A stretch of DNA of 64,000 nt from Sulfuriferula thiophila (GTDB lineage Bacteria > Pseudomonadota > Gammaproteobacteria > Burkholderiales > Sulfuriferulaceae), in contig NZ_BHGL01000003.1 in assembly GCF_003864975.1 (NCBI RefSeq), positions 1 to 64,000 of the forward strand. Direction: 5' to 3'. Both the position numbers and the translations under genes were made by a program. The stretch's first letter is position 1, and each line of letters opens with the position of its first letter. Below, in pieces: positions 9,263 to 18,780 of this stretch. The notes under the pieces are model-generated. The model was not told the origin of the DNA. It ran no database searches and worked only from the letters and a program-made list of their open reading frames with translations.

Positions 9263-10474
9263 CTAAACCGATAACTGACTTACCGCCTGAATACGCGCCG
9301 CGCGGATATTCAAACCTATCTTGTCCGGCTCGGTGCTGGCAGCCACAATAGCTGCAGTATCAATCTGCTGCGCAGCGAGCAGAGCTGCCTGCAAATAGGG
9401 AGCAGAGGGATATGCCACATTTTCATAACCGGTACGGCCGCGCGCATCGGATTCGCATGCCTGCAGCAACTCGGTGAAACGCTGCGGGCGACGAAACGCA
9501 TCCGTGGCTTCAAACAGTTTGACTATAGTGTCGGGCCGTAATTGTTGCGCGCGATGTATATCACCATGGTAACGCGCCGCAATGACTGCCATATCGCGGC
9601 ATTCATTCGGCACACGCAGACGCACACACAGTTTTTTTGTCAATTCCACGCTTCGCGCTTCATGGCCGTGATGTCGCGGCCACAACTCTGGCGGGGTGGT
9701 CGCTTTACCCAGATCATGGGTAAGGGCAGCAAAACGTACGGGCAAGCTGTAATCCTGATTCGCCGCATAATCCACCACCATCATCACATGTACCCCGGTA
9801 TCAATCTCGGGATGATGCTGTGCTGGTTGTGGCACACCGAATAATTGGTCAACCTCAGGCATGATCCGCGCTAACGCACCGCAGTCGCGCAAGGTAGCGA
9901 ACATGCGTGAAGGATGCTTTTCCATTAACCCCTTGGCCAGCTCCTGCCACACGCGCTCAGGCACCAGATGATCGACCTCACCGGCTGCGACCATTTGCTG
10001 CATTAACTGCAAGGTATCCGGCGCAATGGAAAAATCAGAAAACCGCGCCATAAATCTTGCGGCACGCAAGATGCGCACCGGGTCTTCTGCAAAGGCAGCA
10101 CTGACATGACGAAAGACCCGCGCAGCCAGATCCGCCTGACCATGGTAAGGATCAATTAATTCACCGGTGACACTCTGTGCAATGGCATTTACCGTAAAAT
10201 CACGACGCGCCAAATCCTGCTCCAGCGTTACATCGGGATCAGCATGAATCACAAAGCCTTTGTAACCGGGGGCGGTTTTGCGCTCCGTTCTTGCCAGCGC
10301 ATATTCTTCACGGGATTGCGGATGCAGAAAGACGGGGAAATCCTTGCCTACCGGCAAAAACCCCTGCGCCACCATCTGCTCAGGGGTTGCGCCGACTACA
10401 ACGTAATCGCGGTCTTTGACAGGCAACCCGAGCAAACCATCACGGACTGCGCCACCCACCGCGAACACGTCCAT
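9263..10474 (-). CDS. cca: CCA-adding tRNA nucleotidyltransferase with HD domain
   Basis: The protein adds or repairs the 3' CCA of tRNAs. The N-terminal nucleotidyltransferase head has GGAVRDGLLGLPVKDRDYV (residues 7-25) with the metal-binding DxD, and RRDFTVNAIA near residue 90. A C-terminal HD phosphohydrolase domain (HDLGKATTPPELWPRHHGHE, near residue 255) is the feature of the gammaproteobacterial/betaproteobacterial type that also has phosphatase and 2',3'-cyclic phosphodiesterase activity. Length 403 aa is normal. Confidence 0.96.
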   Translation of the reverse strand: MDVFAVGGAVRDGLLGLPVKDRDYVVVGATPEQMVAQGFLPVGKDFPVFLHPQSREEYALARTERKTAPGYKGFVIHADPDVTLEQDLARRDFTVNAIAQSVTGELIDPYHGQADLAARVFRHVSAAFAEDPVRILRAARFMARFSDFSIAPDTLQLMQQMVAAGEVDHLVPERVWQELAKGLMEKHPSRMFATLRDCGALARIMPEVDQLFGVPQPAQHHPEIDTGVHVMMVVDYAANQDYSLPVRFAALTHDLGKATTPPELWPRHHGHEARSVELTKKLCVRLRVPNECRDMAVIAARYHGDIHRAQQLRPDTIVKLFEATDAFRRPQRFTELLQACESDARGRTGYENVAYPSAPYLQAALLAAQQIDTAAIVAASTEPDKIGLNIRAARIQAVSQLSV

Positions 10475-10482
10475 TTCCGAAA

Positions 10483-11520
10483 TTACCTGCCAGCGTGGTG
10501 GCGGAATGCGGTATAACGCCCGCGTGGTGTTGCACCACTCAGGTATTCCGGCGCAATTGCTTCCAAAGGTGCCGGTTGTAAATTAGGCGGTGCCGGATGC
10601 TGGTTGTTGCAGACGTTATCCACCAGCATCGCGTAGTAATTATCGCGCGTCATCAGCTTTTTACCGGGCATGAATTCCATGGCCCACGCTTGAAAATACG
10701 ACAAATTTACGCACAACGGAATGATACGTGGGCTTTTGCCGACCGCATGCGCCACAAACTCAACCAGTTCCTGCAACGTATAAACCTTGGGGCCACACAC
10801 ATCATAAGTAGCGCCATAGGTTGCCGAACTATCCAGCGCATCAACAAACGCCTTGGCAACATCTTCTACCCATACTGGCTGAAAACGCGCACCAGCATTG
10901 GCCAGCGGCATGATAGGTAACAGTTTGACCAGACTGGCGAACATCGACAAGAAGCTGTCACCACGACCGAAAACCACTGACGGGCGGAAAATGGTGGTTT
11001 GCATGCCATAACCATGCACAAATTTAGGTCCGTCCAGATACCAGCGCTCGCTCTCCGAGCTAGGCATAGCTGACTCACGCATCAATGCCTCGCCCACGCC
11101 TTTGGAACGCTGGTAAGCGCTCTGGGAAGTCGGGTCAGCGCCCAATGCGCTCATATGCAGCACGCGTTGAATACCGTTCGCAGCACAGGCATGCAGCACT
11201 TTGCGTGGTAACTCAACATGGTTTTCATGGAAATCGCCACGACGCGCCGAGGGTTTATCCACCCGACCGGCACGTGTTTCATGTAATACACCAACCAGAT
11301 TAATGACCGCATCCATGCCTTCAAACTGGCGGTTCAACTCCACCTGATCATGAATATCCGCATCCACGACTTCTACTGTCGGCAAGACTGTCAAGGCTTT
11401 GGCGCGATCGCGATTACGCGTCAACACACGCACTTGCCGCCCTTGTGCAGCCAGCATTTGAACAATAACCGAGCCCACAAAACCATTGCCGCCCAACACA
11501 CAGATACGATTGAATTTCAT
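10483..11520 (-). CDS. NDUFA9-like NAD(P)-binding epimerase/reductase
   Basis: This atypical short-chain reductase has an N-terminal Rossmann loop VLGGNGFVGSVIV (about residues 7-19) and matches the complex I NDUFA9-subunit family found beside many betaproteobacterial housekeeping genes. The expected catalytic Tyr/Lys pair is not obvious; SAYQRSKG near residue 130 may serve. The ATG at 11518-11520 follows GGGA at a suitable distance and is preferred to the start 24 bp upstream. It ends 8 bp before cca. Substrate unknown. Confidence 0.82.
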   Translation of the reverse strand: MKFNRICVLGGNGFVGSVIVQMLAAQGRQVRVLTRNRDRAKALTVLPTVEVVDADIHDQVELNRQFEGMDAVINLVGVLHETRAGRVDKPSARRGDFHENHVELPRKVLHACAANGIQRVLHMSALGADPTSQSAYQRSKGVGEALMRESAMPSSESERWYLDGPKFVHGYGMQTTIFRPSVVFGRGDSFLSMFASLVKLLPIMPLANAGARFQPVWVEDVAKAFVDALDSSATYGATYDVCGPKVYTLQELVEFVAHAVGKSPRIIPLCVNLSYFQAWAMEFMPGKKLMTRDNYYAMLVDNVCNNQHPAPPNLQPAPLEAIAPEYLSGATPRGRYTAFRHHAGR

Positions 11521-11616
11521 GCTTGATCCCAACGTTAAATCCACAAAGCACGCAGCAAAATCAAGGATTTTGTGCCACCAATAATCAACTCTGGATTTTA
11601 ACCTAAAAACGTCAGG

Positions 11617-12465
11617 TTAAGGAGAACCGTAGAAACAATCATCCGGCAGCGGTTGCCCGCGTTTGATTTGATGATCGCTGAATTGCGCCAAACGCTGCTG
11701 CGCCATTTTGGCACAACCGCCATTCGCATCCAGGATAGGTGAATCGCCTGCCAGCACCCGGTTTAACTCAGCAAATCGGGAGCTGGTTTCACTGATGAAA
11801 TAATTAAAACGACGCACCACCCGCTTATCCAGACGCATTACATTACGATACAAACCCTGCGGCAACCGGCACCAGCGCAACCCCTGATCAGCACGAGCCA
11901 GCACGCGCACCGCCCTTCTGGTCTGCTGCTCGGGCAGCGCAAAATGGCGGCTCACAAATGGCACGATATCCAGCTCTCCAGCACGTAACAACTGGTTTGG
12001 TGTCGCCAGCAAATGCTCGCTTATATGTGCATCCATAGCCCATTCCGAGACAGTGTGCGCTAACATCGGCCAATCCAGCCATAAGCGTTCATGCGCCGGT
12101 ACAAAATGATGGTGAGCAACAACATCTGCGAATAAATGGCTGTAATAACCCACGGCGATGGCACGCTCCGCATCATTCTGCGCGGACTGTAACATACGCG
12201 ATGCGTCCTGCCAGTTATGGGTTTGCTCAAATGCCTGCGTCCCCACGACACGACCGATTATGGCCAGGTCAGGCAAACACGCTCCGGCCATGACTAATTT
12301 AGGATAGCGACTGACCGCGCGGCGCAATTCACTGTCTAGCAATGGCACACCCCACAGCAACCATTGCGCAAAATACACATGCGTATACAGACCCCATGCA
12401 TTGGCATCGTTCGCCTGCAACAGCAAGGGCACACACCACAGTACGTAACGCAGCAGTTTTTTCAT
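11617..12465 (-). CDS. Zinc-dependent phospholipase C-like exported protein
   Basis: The 282-aa product has a signal peptide (MKKLLRYVLWCVPLLLQA, cleavage near ANA-W) leaving mature N-terminal Trp-Gly, which matches the Zn-dependent PLC fold (PF00882), where the N-terminal Trp is a zinc ligand. Further likely ligands are HVYFAQWLL, AGACLPDLAIIG and YYSHLFADVVAHHHFVPAH. Function in this family of environmental bacteria is not established. The Shine-Dalgarno GGAGG lies only 1 nt before the ATG, unusually close. Confidence 0.75.
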   Translation of the reverse strand: MKKLLRYVLWCVPLLLQANDANAWGLYTHVYFAQWLLWGVPLLDSELRRAVSRYPKLVMAGACLPDLAIIGRVVGTQAFEQTHNWQDASRMLQSAQNDAERAIAVGYYSHLFADVVAHHHFVPAHERLWLDWPMLAHTVSEWAMDAHISEHLLATPNQLLRAGELDIVPFVSRHFALPEQQTRRAVRVLARADQGLRWCRLPQGLYRNVMRLDKRVVRRFNYFISETSSRFAELNRVLAGDSPILDANGGCAKMAQQRLAQFSDHQIKRGQPLPDDCFYGSP

Positions 12466-12550
12466 ACCTCCAGACTATCGCCCGCTTACGACAGAATGAT
12501 GATTAAATGATGAATATTTGATGAACAAAACACGGGTGATGCGACATGAC

Positions 12551-12578
12551 TGGCACGCATGCGGGCAACTGATATAAT
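12551..12578 (+). promoter_or_regulatory. Candidate promoter of the PfkB kinase gene
   Basis: A perfect -10 TATAAT (12573-12578) follows a weak -35 TGGCAC (12551-12556) at 16 bp. It lies 30 bp before the start codon of the kinase, in a 142-bp divergent gap. Confidence 0.45.
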
Positions 12579-12607
12579 CGCAAAATTATCCTCTCACGAT
12601 TAATAAT

Positions 12608-13543
12608 ATGTCTGCTCTGATTTGCGGTTCTTTAGCGTTTGATTCCATCATGGTTTTCCATGACCATTTCAAAAATCACATCCTTCCGGAGAAAATCCAC
12701 ATGCTCAATGTGTCGTTTCTCGTTCCGGAAATGCGCCGTGAATTCGGCGGCTGCGCAGGCAATATCGCTTACAATCTCAAACTGCTTGGCAGCACCCCTC
12801 AAATCATGGCCACGTGCGGAGCAGATTTTGCTCCTTACGCTGCCCATCTGGACAAACTGAATATCAGTCGCCAGCATATACGTCATGTTGAAGACAGCTT
12901 TACCGCGCAGGCATTCATCACCACCGATCTGTCCGACAACCAGATCACCGCATTCCATCCTGGCGCGATGAATTTCTCGCACTTGAACCATGTCAATCAA
13001 GCCAGCGATGTGACCATCGGCATTATTTCTCCAGATGGCCGTGATGGCATGTTGCAACATGCCCGCGAGTTTCAAGAGGCAGGCACACCTTTCATTTTCG
13101 ATCCGGGCCAGGGCATGCCTATGTTTGACGGTAATGATCTGATGGCTTTTGTAGAACTCGCTGATTATGTGACCGTCAACGATTACGAAGCCGAATTACT
13201 GCAGACCCGCACCGGCAAAACCCTGGATGAACTGGCACAACTGGTCAAGGCACTGATCGTCACCCGTGGTGAGCTCGGCTCCCACATCTATGCTGACGGG
13301 CAGGTTATCGACATTCCTTGCGCCCGCGCCAGCGAAGTACTGGACCCTACCGGATGCGGTGACGCTTACCGTGCCGGCCTGCTGCACGGCATTGCCAATG
13401 GCATGGACTGGGCAACTACTGGTCGGCTGGCCTCGTTGCTGGGCGCCATCAAAATCGCTCATCGCGGCGGTCAAAATCACGCCCCCAGCCTGAACGATAT
13501 CAAGCAACTTTTTAAAGCCGAATTTGGGTATGATTTCGCTTAA
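12608..13543 (+). CDS. PfkB-family carbohydrate/nucleoside kinase
   Basis: A 311-aa ribokinase-family enzyme. The N-terminal substrate side FGGCAGNIAYNLKLLG (near residue 46) and the C-terminal signature DPTGCGDAYRAGLL (near 248) with catalytic Asp are both intact. The resemblance is to betaproteobacterial proteins annotated as adenosine kinase-like; the actual sugar or nucleoside cannot be read from sequence. It stands alone, divergent from the phospholipase-like gene and 60 bp upstream of a lipoprotein gene. Confidence 0.85.
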   Translation: MSALICGSLAFDSIMVFHDHFKNHILPEKIHMLNVSFLVPEMRREFGGCAGNIAYNLKLLGSTPQIMATCGADFAPYAAHLDKLNISRQHIRHVEDSFTAQAFITTDLSDNQITAFHPGAMNFSHLNHVNQASDVTIGIISPDGRDGMLQHAREFQEAGTPFIFDPGQGMPMFDGNDLMAFVELADYVTVNDYEAELLQTRTGKTLDELAQLVKALIVTRGELGSHIYADGQVIDIPCARASEVLDPTGCGDAYRAGLLHGIANGMDWATTGRLASLLGAIKIAHRGGQNHAPSLNDIKQLFKAEFGYDFA

Positions 13544-13603
13544 TGCGCTGAACTAACTCGCGGCATTTGCATCTATCGCCTTAATATTTAACAGGAGATC
13601 ACT

Positions 13604-14059
13604 ATGAACATCAGCAAACCTTTAGCATTTGCCATGGTTGCCACTCTGGCATTGAGCGGCTGTGCCAGCGGCCTGGGCAGCGCCGATTATGGCCGCAGCC
13701 AGGCACGTACCGTGCAGGAAGTGCAAACCGGCGTTGTCGTAGCGGTACGCAATGTCAAAATTGAAGGCACCAAAACCCCTGTTGGTACTGTTGCGGGTGC
13801 TGCCGTAGGCGGCATTGCCGGCAGTCAGATTGGTGGTGGTAACGGCCAGATTGCAGGCGCAGTATTAGGCGCGGTACTTGGTGGCCTCGGTGGTTCGGCT
13901 GTGGAAGAAAAAGTCACATCGCAAACCGGCGTAGAAGTCACGGTCAAGCTTGATAGCGGCCGTACTATTGCGATCACCCAGGGCGCTGATGAACAGTTCC
14001 GGGTAGGTGACAGAGTACGCGTACTCAGCGGTGGCGGCACTACTCGCGTTACTTACTAA
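13604..14059 (+). CDS. Glycine-zipper outer membrane lipoprotein (SlyB/Pcp-like)
   Basis: The 151-aa product has a lipoprotein signal with lipobox LSGC (Cys near residue 20), then a glycine-zipper segment (about residues 64-100, many GxxxG steps such as GAAVGGIAGSQIGGG) that should insert in the outer membrane. The C-terminal beta domain (VEVTVKLDSGRTIAITQ...DRVRVL) matches the SlyB/17-kDa antigen family. The ATG is preceded by AGGAG. Envelope integrity role inferred from the family. Confidence 0.88.
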   Translation: MNISKPLAFAMVATLALSGCASGLGSADYGRSQARTVQEVQTGVVVAVRNVKIEGTKTPVGTVAGAAVGGIAGSQIGGGNGQIAGAVLGAVLGGLGGSAVEEKVTSQTGVEVTVKLDSGRTIAITQGADEQFRVGDRVRVLSGGGTTRVTY

Positions 14060-14070
14060 AGCTGCCGGGG

Positions 14071-14092
14071 CGGGGTTACACGCATAACCCCG
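14071..14092. terminator. Hairpin between convergent genes
   Basis: A perfect 8-bp stem CGGGGTTA/TAACCCCG around a CACGCA loop lies between the lipoprotein and ntrX, which converge. There is no T run, so it may act as a weak bidirectional or Rho-assisted terminator. Confidence 0.5.
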
Positions 14093-14103
14093 TCACCGCC
14101 ACT

Positions 14104-14814
14104 TTAATGTTCCAGCTTTTTGGGTAATTTCACCCCCAACTGCTTCAATTTGCGGTACAGATGAGTACGCTCAACGCCAGCCTGCTCGGCAAGCCGGCTC
14201 ATGTTACCCGCAGTCTGTTCTATCAATCGCTCAAAATAATGCCGCTCAAACAGATCGCGTGCTTCACGCAATGGCAGATCCAGCGCGACATGGATGCTGG
14301 CTGCGAATGAACCAGCCGGATCATGTGCTGCAACGGTGGGAACCGGAGCTTGCACAGCGTCAAAAGTTTTGGCCTGCACTGGTGCAAGTGCCACAACCTC
14401 CTCATACGCCCCGCCATTCGAATTCGCCAGCACGGGAGCACGTGTCTGCCCCTGCTTTAAACTATCCGCCACCGTTTCCAGTAGCTTTTTAAGAGCAATC
14501 GGCTTTTCCAGAAAACCTACCGCACCGATACGTGTCGCTTCAACCGCAGTATCTATCGTGCCATGCCCCGACATCATCACCACCGGCATGTTCAACTCGC
14601 CGCCCGCCACCCAGCTTTTCAGCAGGCTGATACCATCCATGTCCGGCATCCAGATATCCAGCAACACCAGATCCGGCCGCGTACGCTGCCGATACTCCCG
14701 TGCTGCGGCAGCATTCTCGGCCAGCGCAACATCATAACCTTCATCGGCGAGTATCTCGGACAACAACTCACGTATCCCCATTTCATCATCAACTACTAAA
14801 ATCTGTCCACTCAT
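14104..14814 (-). CDS. ntrX: NtrX-like response regulator lacking the AAA+ domain
   Basis: Response regulator partner of NtrY. Residues 1-120 form a receiver domain (VVDDEMGIRELL; phospho-acceptor in LLDIWMPDMDG; MSGHGTID; Lys in EKPI). The C-terminus is a Fis-type helix-turn-helix (EQAGVERTHLYRKLKQLGV). The region between is an unstructured Ala-rich linker of about 60-70 residues: the central sigma-54-activating AAA+ domain of canonical NtrX/NtrC (about 450 aa) is absent in this 236-aa protein. The start ATG 14812-14814 overlaps the ntrY stop as ATGA. It cannot activate sigma-54 by ATP hydrolysis and probably acts as a simple DNA binder. Confidence 0.85.
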   Translation of the reverse strand: MSGQILVVDDEMGIRELLSEILADEGYDVALAENAAAAREYRQRTRPDLVLLDIWMPDMDGISLLKSWVAGGELNMPVVMMSGHGTIDTAVEATRIGAVGFLEKPIALKKLLETVADSLKQGQTRAPVLANSNGGAYEEVVALAPVQAKTFDAVQAPVPTVAAHDPAGSFAASIHVALDLPLREARDLFERHYFERLIEQTAGNMSRLAEQAGVERTHLYRKLKQLGVKLPKKLEH

Positions 14815-16952
14815 GCCACTTGCTCCACTTGTCCCGCTTGTTCCGCAGCAGGTAAACGAATACACACAGCGACTCCACCCTCAGCACGATTTTCCATGCG
14901 GATGATGCCGTGATGCTCCTCTATAATTTTTTTCACGATAGCCAGACCCAGTCCTGTCCCTTTCGGTTTGGTTGTCGCATAAGGCTCAAACAAGCGCTCC
15001 ATCACCTGCTCCGGCAAACCGGAGCCATTATCGGTAATGATCAACTGCACTTCATGTTCTGCACTACCCGTACTGATCACGATATGCGGCTGAGCTATAT
15101 CGACCAGCGCATCTTGCGCATTCTGTAATAAGTTATGGATGATCTGTCTTAGCAGTTTTGCATCGCCCATCACTAATGGCAATGAATCGGCCAACTGCAG
15201 ATGGATAGCAGCATCATGCCCGTACAAATCCAGCACCTCGCCGATCAGCGCATTCAGATTCACTGGCAGCAACTGCGCACGCGGCGTCTTGGCGTATTCA
15301 GCAAACGCATTCACCATTTCCTTCATCGCCGACACCTGATTCACGATGGTCTGCGTGGAGCGCCGCAAGGTATCGGCATCGGCGGGATTGAGCTTGCTGG
15401 CAAACTTATGCTCGATACGCTCAGCGGAAAGCTGGATCGGCGTCAGTGGGTTTTTGATTTCGTGTGCCAGCCGCCGCGCCACTTCACCCCATGCTGCATC
15501 GCGCTGGGCACGTACCAAATGGGTAATATCATCAAATACCAGGATGCAACCGCTATCGATACCGCTAGGCAGACGCGTACCCCGTGCCAGCAACATGCGT
15601 TTCTCCTGATTGCCGCGGTACTCTATCTGCTGCTGCCAATCCGCATCCGGATGCGCCTGGAATTGCGAAGCAATCGCATGCGCAAAATCCGCCAGTTGCG
15701 GTGCCTGGGCAGGCCACTGATAGGGCTGCATGCCACGCAAGACATCCGCATCCACACCCAATATCTGTGCGGCCGCCGGATTGATACTGCGCACCCGCAG
15801 CTGTTCATCAAATGCCACCACCCCGGACGTCAGGTTGCCCAGTATCGTTTCCAGATAGGCACGGGATTTCTCAATCTGGGCACGGCTTTCTTCGGCTGTG
15901 GTGCGCGCTTCCGATAACTGACGGGTCATACGGTTAAACGATTGCGTCAGCATGCCCAGCTCATCCCGGCTGTTGACCGGATGCATCTGGCTGAAATCGC
16001 CTTTGGCAACCGCGCGTGTTCCCTTGGCCAAAGCGCGTAACGGCGCGGCCATTTGTTCACTGATGAGAAAGGCCAGTGCCACTGTCGCCAGCAGCGCCAG
16101 CACCATGGCCAGCGTCAGCGTCAGTCCATACAGGCGCTTCAATCCCAGACGTGACAATGACAGTTCCTGATAATCCTGATAAGCCAGACGTACCGCTTCG
16201 GCATCGTCAGCCAGCTTTTTCGGTACCGGCTGCAATAATTGCAGTACCCGGATATTTTCCGTGAACGATAATAAATTTACTGGCACGACCACCCGCATAT
16301 ACAGTCCGCGATCGCCGACATTCTCAATACGCGCGTAAGTCTGCTGCTGGCGAACTTGCAGCAATATGCTGTTATCCGGCGCTGTAGGGGTAAGTCCAGA
16401 GCGTTCATTTCCCGCAAAGGAAATCAGCTTGCCACGTTCGGTAAATAAGGTAGCTTCCTGAATATTATATTGTTCGCGCAACAAATTAAGCTCTACTGCA
16501 TGCGCACTGGCCGGGGTTTCAGCCAGCCGCTGCGCCATGGAATCTGCCTTCACCGTCAACTCGCGCTGCAAGTTATCCAGCGCTGCCTGCCCCAGATTCA
16601 AACCACTCCCCAGCGCCGTGTCCACCCGCACATCGAACCAGGACTCGATACTCTTGGATAAAAACTGCACCGATACGGCATACACCACTGCACCCGGCAA
16701 CAGCGCCATCAACCCGAACACCAGCATCAACCGTATCGTCAGCTTGGTGCCAAATACCCCGGCACGCATTTTGCGGCGCAGCTGCACAACCTGATACACC
16801 ACCAGCGCCAGCATCGCTGCCACCAGCGTACCGGTTGCACCAAGCAGCAAAGGAAAGTTATGCGCAAACAGGTCTGTATTCGCACTCGCGCTGGACAATA
16901 AATAAACCAGCCCTGCACCGACAATAAAACTAAGGAGAACCAGGTATTTCAC
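14811..16952 (-). CDS. ntrY: NtrY-type membrane sensor histidine kinase
   Basis: A 713-aa sensor: N-terminal transmembrane helices, a periplasmic region (about residues 100-270), a further helix, HAMP (RALAKGTRAVAKGDFSQM), PAS (about 380-470), a HisKA dimerisation domain with RRLAHEIKNPLTPIQLSAER, and HATPase motifs (DNGSGLPEQ, GTGLGLAIVKKI). In relatives NtrYX senses redox or nitrogen state. I start it at GTG 16950-16952 (MKYLVLLSF), which overlaps the stop of the DUF4390 gene as GTGA; the longer start at 16994 would intrude into that gene. Order rsmB-DUF4390-ntrY-ntrX is conserved in betaproteobacteria. Confidence 0.92.
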   Translation of the reverse strand: MKYLVLLSFIVGAGLVYLLSSASANTDLFAHNFPLLLGATGTLVAAMLALVVYQVVQLRRKMRAGVFGTKLTIRLMLVFGLMALLPGAVVYAVSVQFLSKSIESWFDVRVDTALGSGLNLGQAALDNLQRELTVKADSMAQRLAETPASAHAVELNLLREQYNIQEATLFTERGKLISFAGNERSGLTPTAPDNSILLQVRQQQTYARIENVGDRGLYMRVVVPVNLLSFTENIRVLQLLQPVPKKLADDAEAVRLAYQDYQELSLSRLGLKRLYGLTLTLAMVLALLATVALAFLISEQMAAPLRALAKGTRAVAKGDFSQMHPVNSRDELGMLTQSFNRMTRQLSEARTTAEESRAQIEKSRAYLETILGNLTSGVVAFDEQLRVRSINPAAAQILGVDADVLRGMQPYQWPAQAPQLADFAHAIASQFQAHPDADWQQQIEYRGNQEKRMLLARGTRLPSGIDSGCILVFDDITHLVRAQRDAAWGEVARRLAHEIKNPLTPIQLSAERIEHKFASKLNPADADTLRRSTQTIVNQVSAMKEMVNAFAEYAKTPRAQLLPVNLNALIGEVLDLYGHDAAIHLQLADSLPLVMGDAKLLRQIIHNLLQNAQDALVDIAQPHIVISTGSAEHEVQLIITDNGSGLPEQVMERLFEPYATTKPKGTGLGLAIVKKIIEEHHGIIRMENRAEGGVAVCIRLPAAEQAGQVEQVA

Positions 16953-17515
16953 GGATTCATTATCCACACCAGCGGGGCCGATTCCAGCTCCCATCTACCG
17001 GTGGCAATCGCATTAATTTGCAACGGTTTGGGTAGTTGCGACGTATCCAGCCGCATACTCAATGTCGCCTGATAGGTTTCATGCTTGTCCAGCTGATTGC
17101 GGGAAATCACCGGCCAGGCATTTATTTCCCCCAGTATCATCAACGCATCTTCGAGCTTGTCGACGCTACGCGCATGCACATTGACGCCGGAAACAAAATA
17201 CTGACGCAACAGTGCGTTATAGGACAAGCGCGTAACCCGGGTAATACGCGCAAGATCCTCATTCAGCCAATACCAGCGGCGGCGTTTGAACTCAAACTCG
17301 GTGATAAAGTACAGCGACACGCCTTTTTTGATCGCCTCCTCCTGCATCGGGCTCAGATTCACATTCATCTGCGCATTCAAATAATACATTTCATCGACCT
17401 GTTTCAATTCGGCCGTTTTGATCTGTATTCCGTCACTGGCAGCAAACACAGGCATGCTCAGCCCTACCCACAGACAGAGCACCAGCCAGAATTTAAATTT
17501 TTTCAAGTAAGGCAT
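16949..17515 (-). CDS. DUF4390 exported protein
   Basis: A 188-aa protein of the DUF4390 family with an N-terminal signal sequence (MPYLKKFKFWLVLCLWVGL). It shows the family block RRRWYWLNEDLARITRVTR near residue 85-100. It always sits between rsmB and ntrY in betaproteobacteria, so a role tied to NtrY signalling is possible but unproven. It overlaps rsmB by 23 bp and ntrY by 4 bp. Confidence 0.85.
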   Translation of the reverse strand: MPYLKKFKFWLVLCLWVGLSMPVFAASDGIQIKTAELKQVDEMYYLNAQMNVNLSPMQEEAIKKGVSLYFITEFEFKRRRWYWLNEDLARITRVTRLSYNALLRQYFVSGVNVHARSVDKLEDALMILGEINAWPVISRNQLDKHETYQATLSMRLDTSQLPKPLQINAIATGRWELESAPLVWIMNP

Positions 17516-18770
17516 AATAAAAACCGTCGTGATTATCATTCGGCAACAACTGACCCGGCGTCACCCAATCGCCGTCCAGCGGCAGTTGGCGCGCATCCTC
17601 ATGCTGGGTTAAAAACGCATCTATTTGCTGCTGATTCTCTTCGGGGAAAATCGAACAGGTTACATAAAGCAATTTACCACCCGTAGCCAAACACTGCCAG
17701 AGTGCTGGCAAAATAACTGCCTGCTGGGCAGCGAACTGCGCAATATCATCCGGCCGGCGTAACCATTTTATATCCGGATGTCGACGCACCACACCGGAAG
17801 CCGAACATGGCACATCCGCCAGAATGCGATCATAGGCCACACCATCCCACCATTTTTCCGGATCACCGGCGTCACCTTGCAGCAATTGGGCTTGCAGGGC
17901 CAGTCGAGTCAGATTTTCGCCCACTCGCTGCAAACGGGCAGCATCGCTGTCCAGCGCCGTCAGGCTGACATCAGCCAGCTCCAGAATATGACCGGTTTTG
18001 CCACCCGGTGCCGCACATGCATCCAGCACGCGCTGACCATCATGCACATCCAGTAACACCCCCGCCAATTGCGCCCCGGCATCCTGCACCGATACCCGTC
18101 CATCGGCAAAACCAGGCAACGCGGTTACCGCAATCGGCTGCACCAGCTGCACTGCCGACACGCCCACCTGACTTGCAGCAATATTTTCGTCCTGTAACCA
18201 TTCCAGATAGCCGGCCACATTTCCGTGCTGCACATTGACCCGTAACGTCATCGGCGGATGCTGATTACCGGCGGTCAACGCCGCTTGCCAATGCTGCGGG
18301 TAGGCTGCACTCACTTTATCTATCCACCATTGCGGATAATTCCAGCGCGCCACCGGTTGCGCCATCACTGTCGTCGTCAATGCCGCAGCCTGCCGCAGAT
18401 AATTACGCAACACTGCATTAGTCAAACCACGTGCCCACGGCTGTACGGCAGACGCCGCTTCCACCGCTTCGTTCACCACCATGTGTGTCGCATCAGGCTT
18501 GGCGCGTACCTGACGCAACGCCACCACCAGCAACGTAGCAATCACCCTGTCAGTCAGCGGCTTGGTCAGCAACGCATCCCGCATTGCGGCCAACTCACCA
18601 TATTCACGCAGACTGGCATAACACATATCCTGCACCGTAGCACGCCCCGGCACCGGCTGCTCAGCCAATACCCGGTTCAGATTCTGACCTTTATGGACGA
18701 CAGCATCCACCGCTATGGCTGCGCGCTTCAGCAATTGGCGCAAAGGAGGTTGTAAATTGGTTTGATTCAT
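17493..18770 (-). CDS. rsmB: 16S rRNA (cytosine967-C5)-methyltransferase
   Basis: RsmB methylates C967 of 16S rRNA using S-adenosylmethionine. The 425-aa product has the N-terminal NusB-like RNA-binding domain (residues 1-140) and a C-terminal Rossmann methyltransferase with SAM loop DACAAPGGKTGHILEL (near 245), DVPCSASGVVRRHPDIKWL with the first conserved Cys (near 315) and YVTCSIFPEEN with the catalytic Cys (near 370). First gene of the unit leading to ntrYX. Confidence 0.96.
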   Translation of the reverse strand: MNQTNLQPPLRQLLKRAAIAVDAVVHKGQNLNRVLAEQPVPGRATVQDMCYASLREYGELAAMRDALLTKPLTDRVIATLLVVALRQVRAKPDATHMVVNEAVEAASAVQPWARGLTNAVLRNYLRQAAALTTTVMAQPVARWNYPQWWIDKVSAAYPQHWQAALTAGNQHPPMTLRVNVQHGNVAGYLEWLQDENIAASQVGVSAVQLVQPIAVTALPGFADGRVSVQDAGAQLAGVLLDVHDGQRVLDACAAPGGKTGHILELADVSLTALDSDAARLQRVGENLTRLALQAQLLQGDAGDPEKWWDGVAYDRILADVPCSASGVVRRHPDIKWLRRPDDIAQFAAQQAVILPALWQCLATGGKLLYVTCSIFPEENQQQIDAFLTQHEDARQLPLDGDWVTPGQLLPNDNHDGFYYALLEKI

Positions 18771-18780
18771 TCAGCGATAC

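Noticed and set aside
12551-12566. TGGCAC followed by GC-rich sequence upstream of the PfkB kinase as a second sigma-54 promoter
   Set aside because: The TTGCW half is missing; a TATAAT box 16 bp downstream makes a sigma-70 promoter more likely.
15201-15917. 238-codon open frame opposite ntrY
   Set aside because: It is antisense to a well-supported kinase domain, rich in His/Arg/Gln as expected for a shadow frame, with no start signal.
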